Assembly: GCF_946886895.1 (NCBI RefSeq)
Contig: NZ_CAMPJO010000001.1
Coordinates: 310,001 to 374,000, forward strand
Direction of reading: 5' to 3'
Source of the DNA: an uncultured Marinobacter sp.
GTDB lineage: Bacteria; Pseudomonadota; Gammaproteobacteria; Pseudomonadales; Oleiphilaceae
DNA: 64,000 nucleotides
Made by a program: the position numbers and the translations under genes. Positions within the stretch are counted from its first letter, which is position 1. Each line of letters starts with the position of its first letter. Positions 8,442 through 15,723 of the stretch are shown piece by piece. The notes below the pieces were generated by a model. It made no database searches, was not told the origin of the DNA, and saw nothing but the letters and a program-made list of their open reading frames with translations.

Positions 8442-8737
8442 TGTCACAGCAATCCACCACCGTTGAGGTGAAGATTCTCGACAAGGAATATCTGGTTGCC
8501 TGCCCGGAGGAAGAGCGCGAAGCCCTGGAACGGGCCGCCCGGCATCTGGACAGCAAAATGCGGGAAATCCGCGCCAGCGGCAAAGTGTTCGGCACAGAGC
8601 GCATCGCCGTTATGGCGGCGCTGAACATCACCCATGAGCTGCTGGAACGGGACACCATGTCGGACGCCACCAGCACCATTCTGAAAGCCATGGACAACAA
8701 ACTCGACACGGCGTTGGGCGATTCTGCCGGCCATTGA
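8441..8737 (+). CDS. zapA: Cell division protein ZapA
   Basis: A 98-residue ZapA: it binds FtsZ in the cytosol and promotes bundling of protofilaments at the division ring. The family layout is visible: an N-terminal globular part with VEVKILDKEYLVACPEEER (about residues 7-25), the LERAARHLDSKMREIR helix (about 28-43), and a C-terminal helix containing NITHELL. Length is normal for the family. It is followed by the 6S RNA gene, the conserved order in gammaproteobacteria, and read-through from zapA may contribute to ssrS expression. Confidence 0.95.
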   Translation: MSQQSTTVEVKILDKEYLVACPEEEREALERAARHLDSKMREIRASGKVFGTERIAVMAALNITHELLERDTMSDATSTILKAMDNKLDTALGDSAGH

Positions 8738-8787
8738 GCCATCGCGCAGCGAAGAACCGGGGTTTATGAGAGGCTCACAAACAGGTG

Positions 8788-8818
8788 TTGCAATCCGCCC
8801 CTGCCCTACCCGTATAAT
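8788..8818 (+). promoter_or_regulatory. Probable sigma70 promoter of the 6S RNA gene
   Basis: TATAAT at 8813-8818 lies 7 bases before the predicted RNA 5' end at 8826. A possible -35 element, TTGCAA, is at 8788-8793 with a 19-base spacer, slightly long. The -10 is a consensus match and its position agrees with the RNA end deduced independently from base pairing. Confidence 0.65.
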
Positions 8819-8825
8819 GAACCGA

Positions 8826-9000
8826 CTTCCTGGGTTGTTCGCTGGTCGGATACGTCCTCGAGCCGATGCGCATTACCCAGGTGGCTACTCTAGGGCATTG
8901 TGAGCACGTCCCCGACAGGGGAAAGCCTAATATGTCACAGCGGCCACCGACCTTGAACTTTGGGTTCAAGGGCAACATCCGATAACGGCAGCCCGGGAAG
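8826..9000 (+). ncRNA. ssrS: 6S RNA
   Basis: About 175 nt between zapA and fthC, the conserved place for ssrS. The ends pair: CTTCCTGGGTTG (8826-8837) with CAGCCCGGGAAG (8989-9000), with two G-U pairs. The characteristic 3' half is present: ACCTTGAACTTTGGGTTCAA followed by GGGCAACA, close to the E. coli and Pseudomonas 6S sequence. 6S RNA mimics an open promoter and sequesters sigma70 RNA polymerase in stationary phase. The 3' strand of the closing stem contains the GGGAAG that is also the likely ribosome-binding site of fthC. Confidence 0.92.
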
Positions 9001-9007
9001 CTTTATT

Positions 9008-9643
9008 TTGAGCCAGCCTATCGCCCCCCAACCCTTCGAAGAGCATCCGGACACCCCGTCACGGGACCTGCTACGAAAGCAACTGCGCAAGCAACGGCGT
9101 TCGCTGTCGTTCGAACAGCAACTGCGAGCTTCCGAACACCTTGCCCTGAATCTGCAAACGAATCCGGACCTTCTCCGCGCCCGGCATATCGCCATATACC
9201 TGCCCAATGACGGCGAAATCGATCCCCACCCGTTCCTGGACATTGCCCGCCGCAGGGGTGTGCGCTTCTACCTGCCGGTCCTGCATCCGATCCACCCCGG
9301 CAGACTGGTGTTCAGTCCGTACGACGATGGCGTCGAATTGATGGCGAACCGCTTCGGCATTCCGGAACCCATGTTCAGGGAAGGCTTGCGCCGCCCGGCC
9401 TGGGCCCTGGACGCGGTTCTGTTTCCATTGGTGAGCTTTGACGAGCAAGGCGGAAGACTGGGGATGGGAGGGGGCTTTTACGACCGAACCTTTGCCTTCA
9501 GCCGGGTACGCCCGAGGCTGGCTCCCATGCTGATCGGCCTGGCGCACGATTTCCAGAAGGTGAAAAAGCTGCCTGTGCAGCCCTGGGATGTGCCCCTGCA
9601 CAGCGTGGTGACGGATGAACAGCGTTACCGATTCAACGGCTGA
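9008..9643 (+). CDS. fthC: 5-formyltetrahydrofolate cyclo-ligase
   Basis: A 211-residue enzyme (YgfA/MTHFS) that converts 5-formyl-THF to 5,10-methenyl-THF with ATP. Family motifs are RKQLRKQRRSLS near the N-terminus, YLPNDGEID in the first third, and the C-terminal GGRLGMGGGFYDRTF motif that binds ATP and folate (about residues 151-165). TTG 9008 is taken as start because GGGAAG lies 7 bases upstream; an in-frame ATG at 8960 would place the first 16 codons inside 6S RNA. Transcription from the ssrS promoter through the gene is the usual arrangement. Confidence 0.92.
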   Translation: MSQPIAPQPFEEHPDTPSRDLLRKQLRKQRRSLSFEQQLRASEHLALNLQTNPDLLRARHIAIYLPNDGEIDPHPFLDIARRRGVRFYLPVLHPIHPGRLVFSPYDDGVELMANRFGIPEPMFREGLRRPAWALDAVLFPLVSFDEQGGRLGMGGGFYDRTFAFSRVRPRLAPMLIGLAHDFQKVKKLPVQPWDVPLHSVVTDEQRYRFNG

Positions 9644-9786
9644 TTCAATGCCTGAGCTGTGCCAACAACGGCGCTGGCCTTCGCCGATTTGTCTTCAGAG
9701 GCCTGCAAAGAGGTAAATCCGGTAATCACCAGGCCGACCGCAAATATCAGCACGATAGCGCGAATGATGTCCGGCTTGCCGCCCAT
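9625..9786 (-). CDS. Small single-pass membrane protein
   Basis: A 53-residue frame on the minus strand. Residues 7-25 form one clear membrane segment (IIRAIVLIFAVGLVITGF), followed by a polar tail containing LQASEDKSAKASA. AGGA lies 9 bases before the ATG. Its last 19 bases overlap the 3' end of fthC tail to tail. The codon pattern and coherent hydrophobic segment argue for a real gene, and I believe similar small proteins occur beside fthC in Marinobacter-like genomes, though this was not searched. Function unknown. Confidence 0.6.
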   Translation of the reverse strand: MGGKPDIIRAIVLIFAVGLVITGFTSLQASEDKSAKASAVVGTAQALNQPLNR

Positions 9787-9936
9787 GACGAAGAGTCCTG
9801 TTCCAGGTAAAGTTAAATCTCAGGTAAATCAGAGAGCTATTCTTGTTATCAAGAATCAGACGAAAGACTAACACCGATCTGAATTTTTACAATTTTTGAC
9901 AGATTAAAATTCGGTAAGCTTGTTCCGGGTTTGACG

Positions 9937-9964
9937 AACCGGGGAGGGGCTACCCTCCCCGGTT
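9937..9964 (-). terminator. Terminator hairpin after ilvA
   Basis: A perfect 12-bp stem, AACCGGGGAGGG / CCCTCCCCGGTT, with the loop GCTA, starting 11 bases beyond the ilvA stop on the minus strand. There is no strong U-run after it, so it may be a weak terminator or mRNA-end stabiliser. The next 100 bases to the left are AT-rich and hold no gene. Confidence 0.6.
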
Positions 9965-9975
9965 CCCGCACCCAA

Positions 9976-11511
9976 CTAAGAGGACTTCGCGTTACCCTGC
10001 CCCAAAAACAGCTGATAGGCCTCGTTGTCCGTCATGTTTTCGTAGCGGAAACCCACCTTGTCGAGCATCTTCTCGAAGTCCTGCACTTCATCATCTTCCA
10101 CTTGTGCGCCGAGAAGCACCCGGCTGTATGCCGCACCATGATTGCGATAGTGGAACATGGAAATGTTCCAGCGGGTGCCCAATGACATCAGGAACTTCAG
10201 CAACGCCCCCGGGCGTTCCGGGAATTCGAACTGGAAGACTTTTTCGTTGGTGATGGTCGGCGCGTGGCCGCCCACCATGTGGCGAATGTGCTGTTTGGCC
10301 AGATCGCTGTCGGTCAGGTCAACCACCGAATACCCGTTCTCGCGCAATTCCTGCACCAGATCTTCACGGCCGTGCCCCCCCGCCGCAACCTGAATGCCCA
10401 CGAAAATGGAGGCGTTGGTGGCATCGGCGTAGCGGTAGTTGAACTCGGTGATGCTGCGCTTGTGCAGGGCATTGATAAAGGTCTTGAAAGCCCCCGGTTT
10501 TTCCGGAATGGTCACCGCCAGGATGGCCTCGCGCTTTTCACCGACCTCCGTGCGCTCGGAAATGTAGCGCAGGCGGTCAAAGTTCATGTTGGCACCGCTC
10601 AGGGTGGCCACCAGGTTTTCGTTCTCGATCTGCTCCCGCTCAATGTATTTCTTGATGCCGGCTACACCCAGGGCGCCCGCCGGTTCGGCGATGGAGCGGG
10701 TGTCTTCGAACACATCCTTGATGGCGGCGCAGATTTCATCCGTGGAGACGGTGATCACCTCGTCCACGTGGTCCTTGCAAATTTCCCAGGGGTACTTGCC
10801 GATCTGTTTGACCGCCACGCCGTCGGCGAAAATGCCAACCTCGTCCAGCACCACCCGCTTGCCGGCTTTCATGGCCGCCTGCAGGCAGTTGGAATCCTCG
10901 GGCTCAACACCGATCACCTTGATTTCCGGGCGCAGGTACTTGATGTACGCCGCCATGCCGGCAATCAGCCCGCCACCACCGACGCAGATGAAAACGGCGT
11001 GGATCGGCTTGCTGAACTGCCACATGATTTCCATGGCCACCGTGCCCTGGCCAGCGATGACATCGGGATCATCGTAGGGGGGGATATAGGTGTAATCGTG
11101 CTTCTGGATCAGCTCTTGGGCGTGGGCAGCGGCTTCATCGAAGGCATCGCCTTTCAGCACGACTTTTGCGCCATGGTCCCGCACCGAGCGCACCTTGATT
11201 TCCGGTGTGGTCTGAGGCATCACGATCACAGCCTTGATGCCCAGTTTCTTCGCCGCCAGAGCAACGCCCTGGGCATGGTTGCCGGCCGAGGCACAGATCA
11301 CGCCCTTGGCCTTCTGTTCTTCAGAGAGCTGGGCAATCCGGTTGTAGGCGCCGCGAATCTTGAAGGAAAACACCGGCTGAAGGTCTTCGCGCTTGAGCAT
11401 AATGTTGTTGCCAAAGCGCTTGGACAGACTACGGGCTTCAGTCAGGGGTGTTTCGATGGCCACGTCATAGACGCGCGCATCGAGGATCTTCTTGATATAG
11501 CGTTGCGGCAT
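9976..11511 (-). CDS. ilvA: Threonine ammonia-lyase, biosynthetic
   Basis: A 511-residue PLP enzyme that deaminates threonine to 2-oxobutyrate, the first step to isoleucine. The PLP lysine is Lys51 in FSFKIRGAYN, and the phosphate-binding loop is VGGGGLIAG near residue 180. The last 190 residues hold two ACT-like regulatory repeats (EKPGAFKTFINAL and ERPGALLKFLMSL), which mark the feedback-inhibited biosynthetic form; E. coli IlvA has 514 residues. Start at ATG 11511, reading MPQRYIKKILDARVYD; the frame is open further upstream but that part overlaps the divergent rpiA gene. Confidence 0.96.
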   Translation of the reverse strand: MPQRYIKKILDARVYDVAIETPLTEARSLSKRFGNNIMLKREDLQPVFSFKIRGAYNRIAQLSEEQKAKGVICASAGNHAQGVALAAKKLGIKAVIVMPQTTPEIKVRSVRDHGAKVVLKGDAFDEAAAHAQELIQKHDYTYIPPYDDPDVIAGQGTVAMEIMWQFSKPIHAVFICVGGGGLIAGMAAYIKYLRPEIKVIGVEPEDSNCLQAAMKAGKRVVLDEVGIFADGVAVKQIGKYPWEICKDHVDEVITVSTDEICAAIKDVFEDTRSIAEPAGALGVAGIKKYIEREQIENENLVATLSGANMNFDRLRYISERTEVGEKREAILAVTIPEKPGAFKTFINALHKRSITEFNYRYADATNASIFVGIQVAAGGHGREDLVQELRENGYSVVDLTDSDLAKQHIRHMVGGHAPTITNEKVFQFEFPERPGALLKFLMSLGTRWNISMFHYRNHGAAYSRVLLGAQVEDDEVQDFEKMLDKVGFRYENMTDNEAYQLFLGQGNAKSS

Positions 11512-11662
11512 AGCGGTTCCGGTTTCTGGTTGGTGTGTGATTAATGCCCGGCTGGGAAAAACCAACAGTGTAGAAAGTTTGCACGGCAGGCGTCTATAAG
11601 CAGGCCGGCCCAAAGGGCTATAATGCGTACAAAACCAACACGATCTGCAGCCGGAGCCCCAG

Positions 11663-12343
11663 ATGACCCAGGACGAACTGAAAAAAGCCGTCGCCCAAGC
11701 CGCCATTGATTACATCGCCCCCCGCCTGGAGAGCGACAGCATTATCGGTGTCGGCACCGGGAGCACCGCGAATTTCTTTATCGACATGCTGGCCGGGCTG
11801 AAAAATGAGTTCGATGGCGCCGTCGCCAGCTCCGAAGCCACCGCCGAGCGCCTGAAGAGCCACGGTATTCCGGTGTACGACCTGAACAGCGCCGGCGAAC
11901 TGGAATTTTATGTGGATGGCGCAGACGAAACCAACGACCGCCTGGAACTGATCAAGGGCGGCGGCGCTGCGTTGACCCGGGAGAAAATTGTGGCGGCGGT
12001 TGCCAAAACCTTCATCTGTATTGCCGACGATTCCAAGCTGGTCGGCATTCTGGGCAAATTTCCGCTGCCGGTGGAGGTTATCCCCATGGCCCGCAGTCAT
12101 GTTGGCCGGGAGATCGTCAGACTGGGCGGCGATCCGGTATACCGGGAAGGCGTTGTGACCGATAACGGCAATATCATTCTCGATGTCCACAACATGGATA
12201 TTTCCCAGCCGATCCGGGTTGAGGAACGACTCAACAACATCGTAGGCGTGGTAACCAACGGCCTGTTCGCCCGCCGCCGGGCCGACCTGCTATTGCTGGG
12301 CACCAAAGACGGTGTAGAGACCCTCAGCGCTGAAGGCGCCTGA
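11663..12343 (+). CDS. rpiA: Ribose-5-phosphate isomerase A
   Basis: A 226-residue isomerase that interconverts ribose-5-phosphate and ribulose-5-phosphate in the pentose phosphate pathway. Conserved motifs are GVGTGSTA (about residues 29-36), the catalytic YVDGADE (about 84-90) and [11 protein letters not shown] (about 97-107). Length matches E. coli RpiA (219). It is transcribed divergently from ilvA; a consensus -10 TATAAT lies at 11619-11624, about 39 bases before the start, without a clear -35. A strong terminator follows. Confidence 0.96.
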   Translation: MTQDELKKAVAQAAIDYIAPRLESDSIIGVGTGSTANFFIDMLAGLKNEFDGAVASSEATAERLKSHGIPVYDLNSAGELEFYVDGADETNDRLELIKGGGAALTREKIVAAVAKTFICIADDSKLVGILGKFPLPVEVIPMARSHVGREIVRLGGDPVYREGVVTDNGNIILDVHNMDISQPIRVEERLNNIVGVVTNGLFARRRADLLLLGTKDGVETLSAEGA

Positions 12344-12367
12344 GCCGGCCACAGGGTACACAGCCGT

Positions 12368-12392
12368 GCTGGCCTTTCGGGCCAGCTTTTTT
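12368..12392 (+). terminator. Rho-independent terminator of rpiA
   Basis: Stem GCTGGCC / GGCCAGC (12368-12374, 12380-12386), loop TTTCG, followed directly by six T. A typical intrinsic terminator 25 bases after the rpiA stop. Confidence 0.88.
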
Positions 12393-12411
12393 ATTGCCGG
12401 AAAACAAACAA

Positions 12412-12429
12412 ACCAAGCGCTTGCTTGGT
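12412..12429. promoter_or_regulatory. Palindromic operator candidate before the acyl-CoA dehydrogenase
   Basis: ACCAAGC-GCTT-GCTTGGT, an 18-base sequence with perfect 7-base inverted halves, 56 bases before the acyl-CoA dehydrogenase start. The size and symmetry suit a TetR-family repressor, the type that commonly controls fatty-acid degradation genes. No such regulator gene is adjacent, so the binding protein is unknown. Confidence 0.5.
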
Positions 12430-12484
12430 GTCGGAAATTGCGCGACACTGCCTCCCATTGATTCCGATCACAGGGAGCTTCGCC

Positions 12485-13624
12485 GTGTCCGACTATTTCA
12501 ACGAAACTCACGAACAGGTGCGCCAGACAGCCCGGAAGTTCATCGACACTCATGTTCTGCCACACATCGATGACTGGGAAGAAGCCGGAGAATTCCCCAG
12601 GGACCTTTACAGGAAAGCCGGCGAAGCGGGCCTGCTGGGCATTGGTTTCCCAGAAGCCTTGGGTGGCGTCGGTGAAGGCGACATCTTTCTGAAAGTGGCG
12701 GTTTCCGAAGAGCTCATGCGCTCCACCTCCGGCGGCCTGGTTGCCGGCCTCGGCTCGCTGGATATCGGACTGCCGCCGGTGGCCAGATGGGCCAAAAAGG
12801 ACGTCCGTGAACAGGTTGTTCCGCCCGTGCTGCGGGGCGAAAAAATCGCAGCCCTTGCCATCACCGAACCCGGCGGCGGCTCGGACGTGGCCAGCCTCAA
12901 GACCCGGGCCGTGAGAGACGGCGACCACTACATCGTCAACGGCAGCAAAACCTTCATCACCAGCGGCCTGCGCGCCGACCATTACACCGTCGCCGTGCGC
13001 ACCGGGGGCGACGGCCATGGCGGCATCAGCCTGCTGCTCATTGACCGGGACATGCCCGGCTTCTCCACCGGCAGGAAACTCCGCAAAATGGGCTGGTGGG
13101 CCAGCGACACCGCGGAACTCTTCTTCGAGGACTGCCGGGTGCCCGCCGACCGCCTGATTGGCGCCGAAAACGCCGGCTTCATTGCCATCATGAGCAATTT
13201 CCTGTTCGAGCGCCTGAGCCTGTCCATCATGGCCTATATGACCGCCCAGCTCGCCTACGAGGCGGCTTTTGAATATACCCGGCAGAGGCAGGCGTTCGGT
13301 CGAAACCTTGCAGGCTTCCAGGTCACCCGGCACAAACTGGTGGATATGGCGACCCAGATCGACATCGCCCGGGAATACACCTACCGCTGCGCGGCCCTTA
13401 TTCAGGCGGGCAAAAACCCGATCAAACAGGTGGCCATGGCCAAGAACTTCTCGGTCGGCGTCTGCGAAAACGTCACCCGGGAAGCGGTGCAACTCTTCGG
13501 CGGCATGGGCTACATGCGGGAAACCGTTGTCGAGCGCCTGTACCGGGACGCCAAAATTCTCTCCATCGGCGGTGGCACTACGGAAATCATGAAAGAGCTC
13601 ATTGCCAAGCAGATCCTGCTGTAG
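12485..13624 (+). CDS. Acyl-CoA dehydrogenase
   Basis: A 379-residue FAD enzyme of the acyl-CoA dehydrogenase family, catalysing alpha-beta desaturation of an acyl-CoA and passing electrons to ETF. Three domains are visible: the N-terminal helices, the middle domain with AITEPGGGSDVASLKT (about residues 124-139) and the TFITSGL substrate-side motif, and the C-terminal domain with FEYTRQRQAFG (about 260-270) and LFGGMGYMRE. The C-terminal YEGT catalytic-base region reads IGGGTTEIM, so the base must be elsewhere, as in the isovaleryl-CoA and long-chain branches. GTG 12485 is chosen because AGGGAG lies 7 bases upstream. Substrate not assignable. Confidence 0.9.
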   Translation: MSDYFNETHEQVRQTARKFIDTHVLPHIDDWEEAGEFPRDLYRKAGEAGLLGIGFPEALGGVGEGDIFLKVAVSEELMRSTSGGLVAGLGSLDIGLPPVARWAKKDVREQVVPPVLRGEKIAALAITEPGGGSDVASLKTRAVRDGDHYIVNGSKTFITSGLRADHYTVAVRTGGDGHGGISLLLIDRDMPGFSTGRKLRKMGWWASDTAELFFEDCRVPADRLIGAENAGFIAIMSNFLFERLSLSIMAYMTAQLAYEAAFEYTRQRQAFGRNLAGFQVTRHKLVDMATQIDIAREYTYRCAALIQAGKNPIKQVAMAKNFSVGVCENVTREAVQLFGGMGYMRETVVERLYRDAKILSIGGGTTEIMKELIAKQILL

Positions 13625-13641
13625 CCTTTTAGTTTGGGGGA

Positions 13642-13751
13642 GGGGCCATGTCAGTGTTTGTTCCAAAACACGCTACGAGCACATCCATGTGCGCTTGTTT
13701 CGGGCCGTCCTTGGCCCTCAACAGTTTTGGAACAAACACTGACATGGCCCC
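13642..13751. repeat. Long inverted repeat with conserved core (element 1)
   Basis: Arms 13642-13669 and 13724-13751 are perfect 28-base complements (left arm begins GGGGCCATGTCAG). They flank a 54-base core (13670-13723). The complement of the core contains GGGCCAAGGACGGCCC and GCACATGGATGTGC, each able to form a small hairpin with GGA in the loop. The same core, with different arms, recurs at 62788-62841. With element 2 it fills most of the 443-base gap between the acyl-CoA dehydrogenase gene and ppa; I see no coding potential in that gap. Confidence 0.9.
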
Positions 13752-13834
13752 CGCGACCTGAGGTGCAGACCGCCTGCGTTACACCACAAAGTTGCCAATC
13801 ATCAAATCCTGGACGGCATTGCTGAAAAGTCAGG

Positions 13835-13945
13835 GCGGCTATCTGGAAGGGCATTCCGAAAACGTGGAGCGCCAGGGATGGCGCGACCGAGCCCTACAGG
13901 GATGTATTCACGGGCGTTTTTCGGAATGCCCTTCCAGATAGCCGC
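13835..13945. repeat. Long inverted repeat with related core (element 2)
   Basis: Arms 13835-13862 and 13918-13945 are perfect 28-base complements (left arm begins GCGGCTATCTGG) and share no similarity with element 1. The 55-base core (13863-13917) has GCGCCAGGGATGGCGC and CTACAGGGATGTATT in the same order and spacing as the paired GGA hairpins of the other elements, so the core appears to be a diverged relative of theirs. It lies 83 bases after element 1. Confidence 0.88.
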
Positions 13946-13989
13946 TTGCACCATACCCAGCAGCAACCATCAGACATACCAAGGTTTAG

Positions 13990-14018
13990 TTTCGAACTGC
14001 AGGAGACTCCCGTATAAT
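13990..14018 (+). promoter_or_regulatory. Probable promoter of ppa
   Basis: TATAAT at 14013-14018 with TTTCGA at 13990-13995, 17-base spacer, 49 bases before the ppa start. The -10 is consensus, the -35 weak. Confidence 0.55.
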
Positions 14019-14067
14019 TGCGCCCACTTTTTAAACGCAGTTAAACGCACTTCATAAAGGATCGCAC

Positions 14068-14595
14068 ATGAACTTCGACAACATCCCCGCAGGCAAGAAC
14101 CCGCCGGAGGACATCTACGTTGCCATCGAAATCCCGGCCAACAGCTCCCCGGTGAAGTACGAACTGGACAAAGACATGGGCGCCCTGCTCGTCGACCGTT
14201 TCATGGCCACCCCTATGTTCTACCCGGCCAACTATGGCTTTATCCCGCACACCCTGGCCGACGACGGCGACCCCCTGGACGTGCTGGTGGTTACCCCCTA
14301 CCCGGTGCAGGCCGGTTCGGTGATTCGCTGCCGCCCGGTGGGTGTTCTGAACATGGAAGACGAAGCCGGTGGCGATGCCAAGCTGGTTGCGGTTCCCCAC
14401 GACAAACTGACCACTTCCTACAAGAACGTGCAGGAAATCGACGACCTGCCGCAACTGCTGCGGGATCAGATCCAGCACTTTTTTGAGAACTACAAGACCC
14501 TGGAGCCGGGCAAGTGGGTCAAGGTGCAGGGCTGGGACAACGCCGCTGCCGCCAAACAGGCCATTGTCGATTCGATCAACGCCTACAAAGGCTGA
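14068..14595 (+). CDS. ppa: Inorganic pyrophosphatase
   Basis: A 175-residue family I soluble pyrophosphatase, hydrolysing diphosphate to two phosphates with Mg2+ in the cytosol. The signature aspartates are in [10 protein letters not shown] (about residues 66-75), with further conserved residues in [12 protein letters not shown] (about 52-63) and in the C-terminal [16 protein letters not shown]. Length equals the E. coli enzyme (176). It has its own promoter and terminator, so it is monocistronic. Confidence 0.97.
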   Translation: MNFDNIPAGKNPPEDIYVAIEIPANSSPVKYELDKDMGALLVDRFMATPMFYPANYGFIPHTLADDGDPLDVLVVTPYPVQAGSVIRCRPVGVLNMEDEAGGDAKLVAVPHDKLTTSYKNVQEIDDLPQLLRDQIQHFFENYKTLEPGKWVKVQGWDNAAAAKQAIVDSINAYKG

Positions 14596-14610
14596 CAAGA
14601 CCCCAGGCAC

Positions 14611-14643
14611 AAAAAAACCGGGCTCGCATGCCCGGTTTTTTTT
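14611..14643. terminator. Bidirectional terminator between ppa and the DUF2333 gene
   Basis: Stem CCGGGC / GCCCGG (14618-14623, 14630-14635) with seven A before and eight T after, so it works on both strands. It lies 16 bases after the ppa stop and 21 bases after the convergent DUF2333 gene. Confidence 0.9.
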
Positions 14644-14663
14644 GTGTCGAAGCCCCAGTCTCA

Positions 14664-15716
14664 TCAACCCCGGGACAGCAGATCCCGCATGTCACTGATC
14701 GCGGCACTGGCCCGCGACAGGTAGGCCGCCATGGTCAGTGAATGGTTGGCCAGAACACCAAAGCCATTACCGTTCAGCACGACCGGGCTCCACATGGGCC
14801 CCTGTGCACCCTCGAGCTCGATGATCACCTGCTTGACACTGGCCATGGCATTCTTGTCTCGCAGCACCTTGCGGAAGTCCACTTCAATGGCACGGAAAAT
14901 GTGCAACAGGGCCCAGGAGCTTCCCCGGGCTTCGTAGAATACGTCGTCAATCTGGGTCCAGGGTGTTTTCACATCAATGGCCCCGGTTTCTTCCTGCAGG
15001 GGATTGTCCATATCCACGTTCGCCACCGCGTCGGAGACCGAGGCCTTGCCAACACTTTCCCCCAGCGTTCGGGACAGGCTTCCAAGCCGGGTTTCCAGAT
15101 CCGCCAGCCAGTTGCCGAGGTTGTCCGCCCGGGCAAAGAACTGGGCGTTGGCCTGTTCCGGGTTGGACAATCGGTTGAGGTAGCGTTTCAGGGCCTCAAT
15201 ACCGCGGCGGTATTCCGCTTCGGTGGACGGTATCGCCCAGCTTCCGCTGTCAAAATGGAACTGCGGTTCCGCAATGGTCAGGTCCGGGTCCTCGGCGGAC
15301 TGGCTCTGGGACCGGGCGATATCCCGGCGCATGGCCCGGGACAGGTCCCGGAGCTGTACCAGTACGCCGAACTCCCAGTTGGGCATGTTGTCCAGCCACA
15401 GGCCCGGCGGAAACAGGTCGTTGGAGAGGTAGCCACCTGGCTTTTCAAGCAGGGTTTCAGCGATGCGGATCATGGTCGCCGTGGTCGCAAAGCCGGTAAC
15501 CGGTTCACGCTCCATGGCATTGGCGACGGAGCGGGTGTGTTCACGCACCGAGAACGCGTCGGGCTCACTGCTCCAGTACATACCGAGGATCACCGACACC
15601 AGCAGGTACACCACCAGTAACACCAGGATAAATTTGCCAATCACACCGCGGCTGCCGGCATAATCCCGCACATCGTCTTTCCTGTCCCTGAAATACTGTC
15701 TGATTTTGCCTGGCAT
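14664..15716 (-). CDS. DUF2333 family inner-membrane protein
   Basis: A 350-residue protein with one N-terminal membrane segment (about residues 26-48, FILVLLVVYLLVSVILGMYW) and a large periplasmic helical domain, characteristic of DUF2333. No catalytic motif is visible and the function is unknown. ATG 15716 (MPGKIRQYF) is chosen because the longer frame overlaps the upstream gene. It begins 7 bases after the stop of the LapD-like gene, so both are probably one transcript; co-location with a c-di-GMP receptor hints at a cell-envelope or surface role, which is inference. Confidence 0.85.
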   Translation of the reverse strand: MPGKIRQYFRDRKDDVRDYAGSRGVIGKFILVLLVVYLLVSVILGMYWSSEPDAFSVREHTRSVANAMEREPVTGFATTATMIRIAETLLEKPGGYLSNDLFPPGLWLDNMPNWEFGVLVQLRDLSRAMRRDIARSQSQSAEDPDLTIAEPQFHFDSGSWAIPSTEAEYRRGIEALKRYLNRLSNPEQANAQFFARADNLGNWLADLETRLGSLSRTLGESVGKASVSDAVANVDMDNPLQEETGAIDVKTPWTQIDDVFYEARGSSWALLHIFRAIEVDFRKVLRDKNAMASVKQVIIELEGAQGPMWSPVVLNGNGFGVLANHSLTMAAYLSRASAAISDMRDLLSRG

Positions 15717-15723
15717 ATGACGT

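Noticed and set aside
8960..9007. ATG 8960 as the fthC start
   Set aside because: It would place 16 non-family codons within 6S RNA and has no ribosome site; TTG 9008 has GGGAAG at correct spacing.
10264..11544. A 426-codon plus-strand frame opposite ilvA
   Set aside because: ilvA on the other strand has all catalytic and ACT motifs; this frame is a composition shadow.
13642..13945. Insertion sequence, MITE or CRISPR explanation of the paired palindromes
   Set aside because: No transposase, no shared terminal repeats, no target duplication visible, and no direct repeat-spacer periodicity; arms differ between loci.
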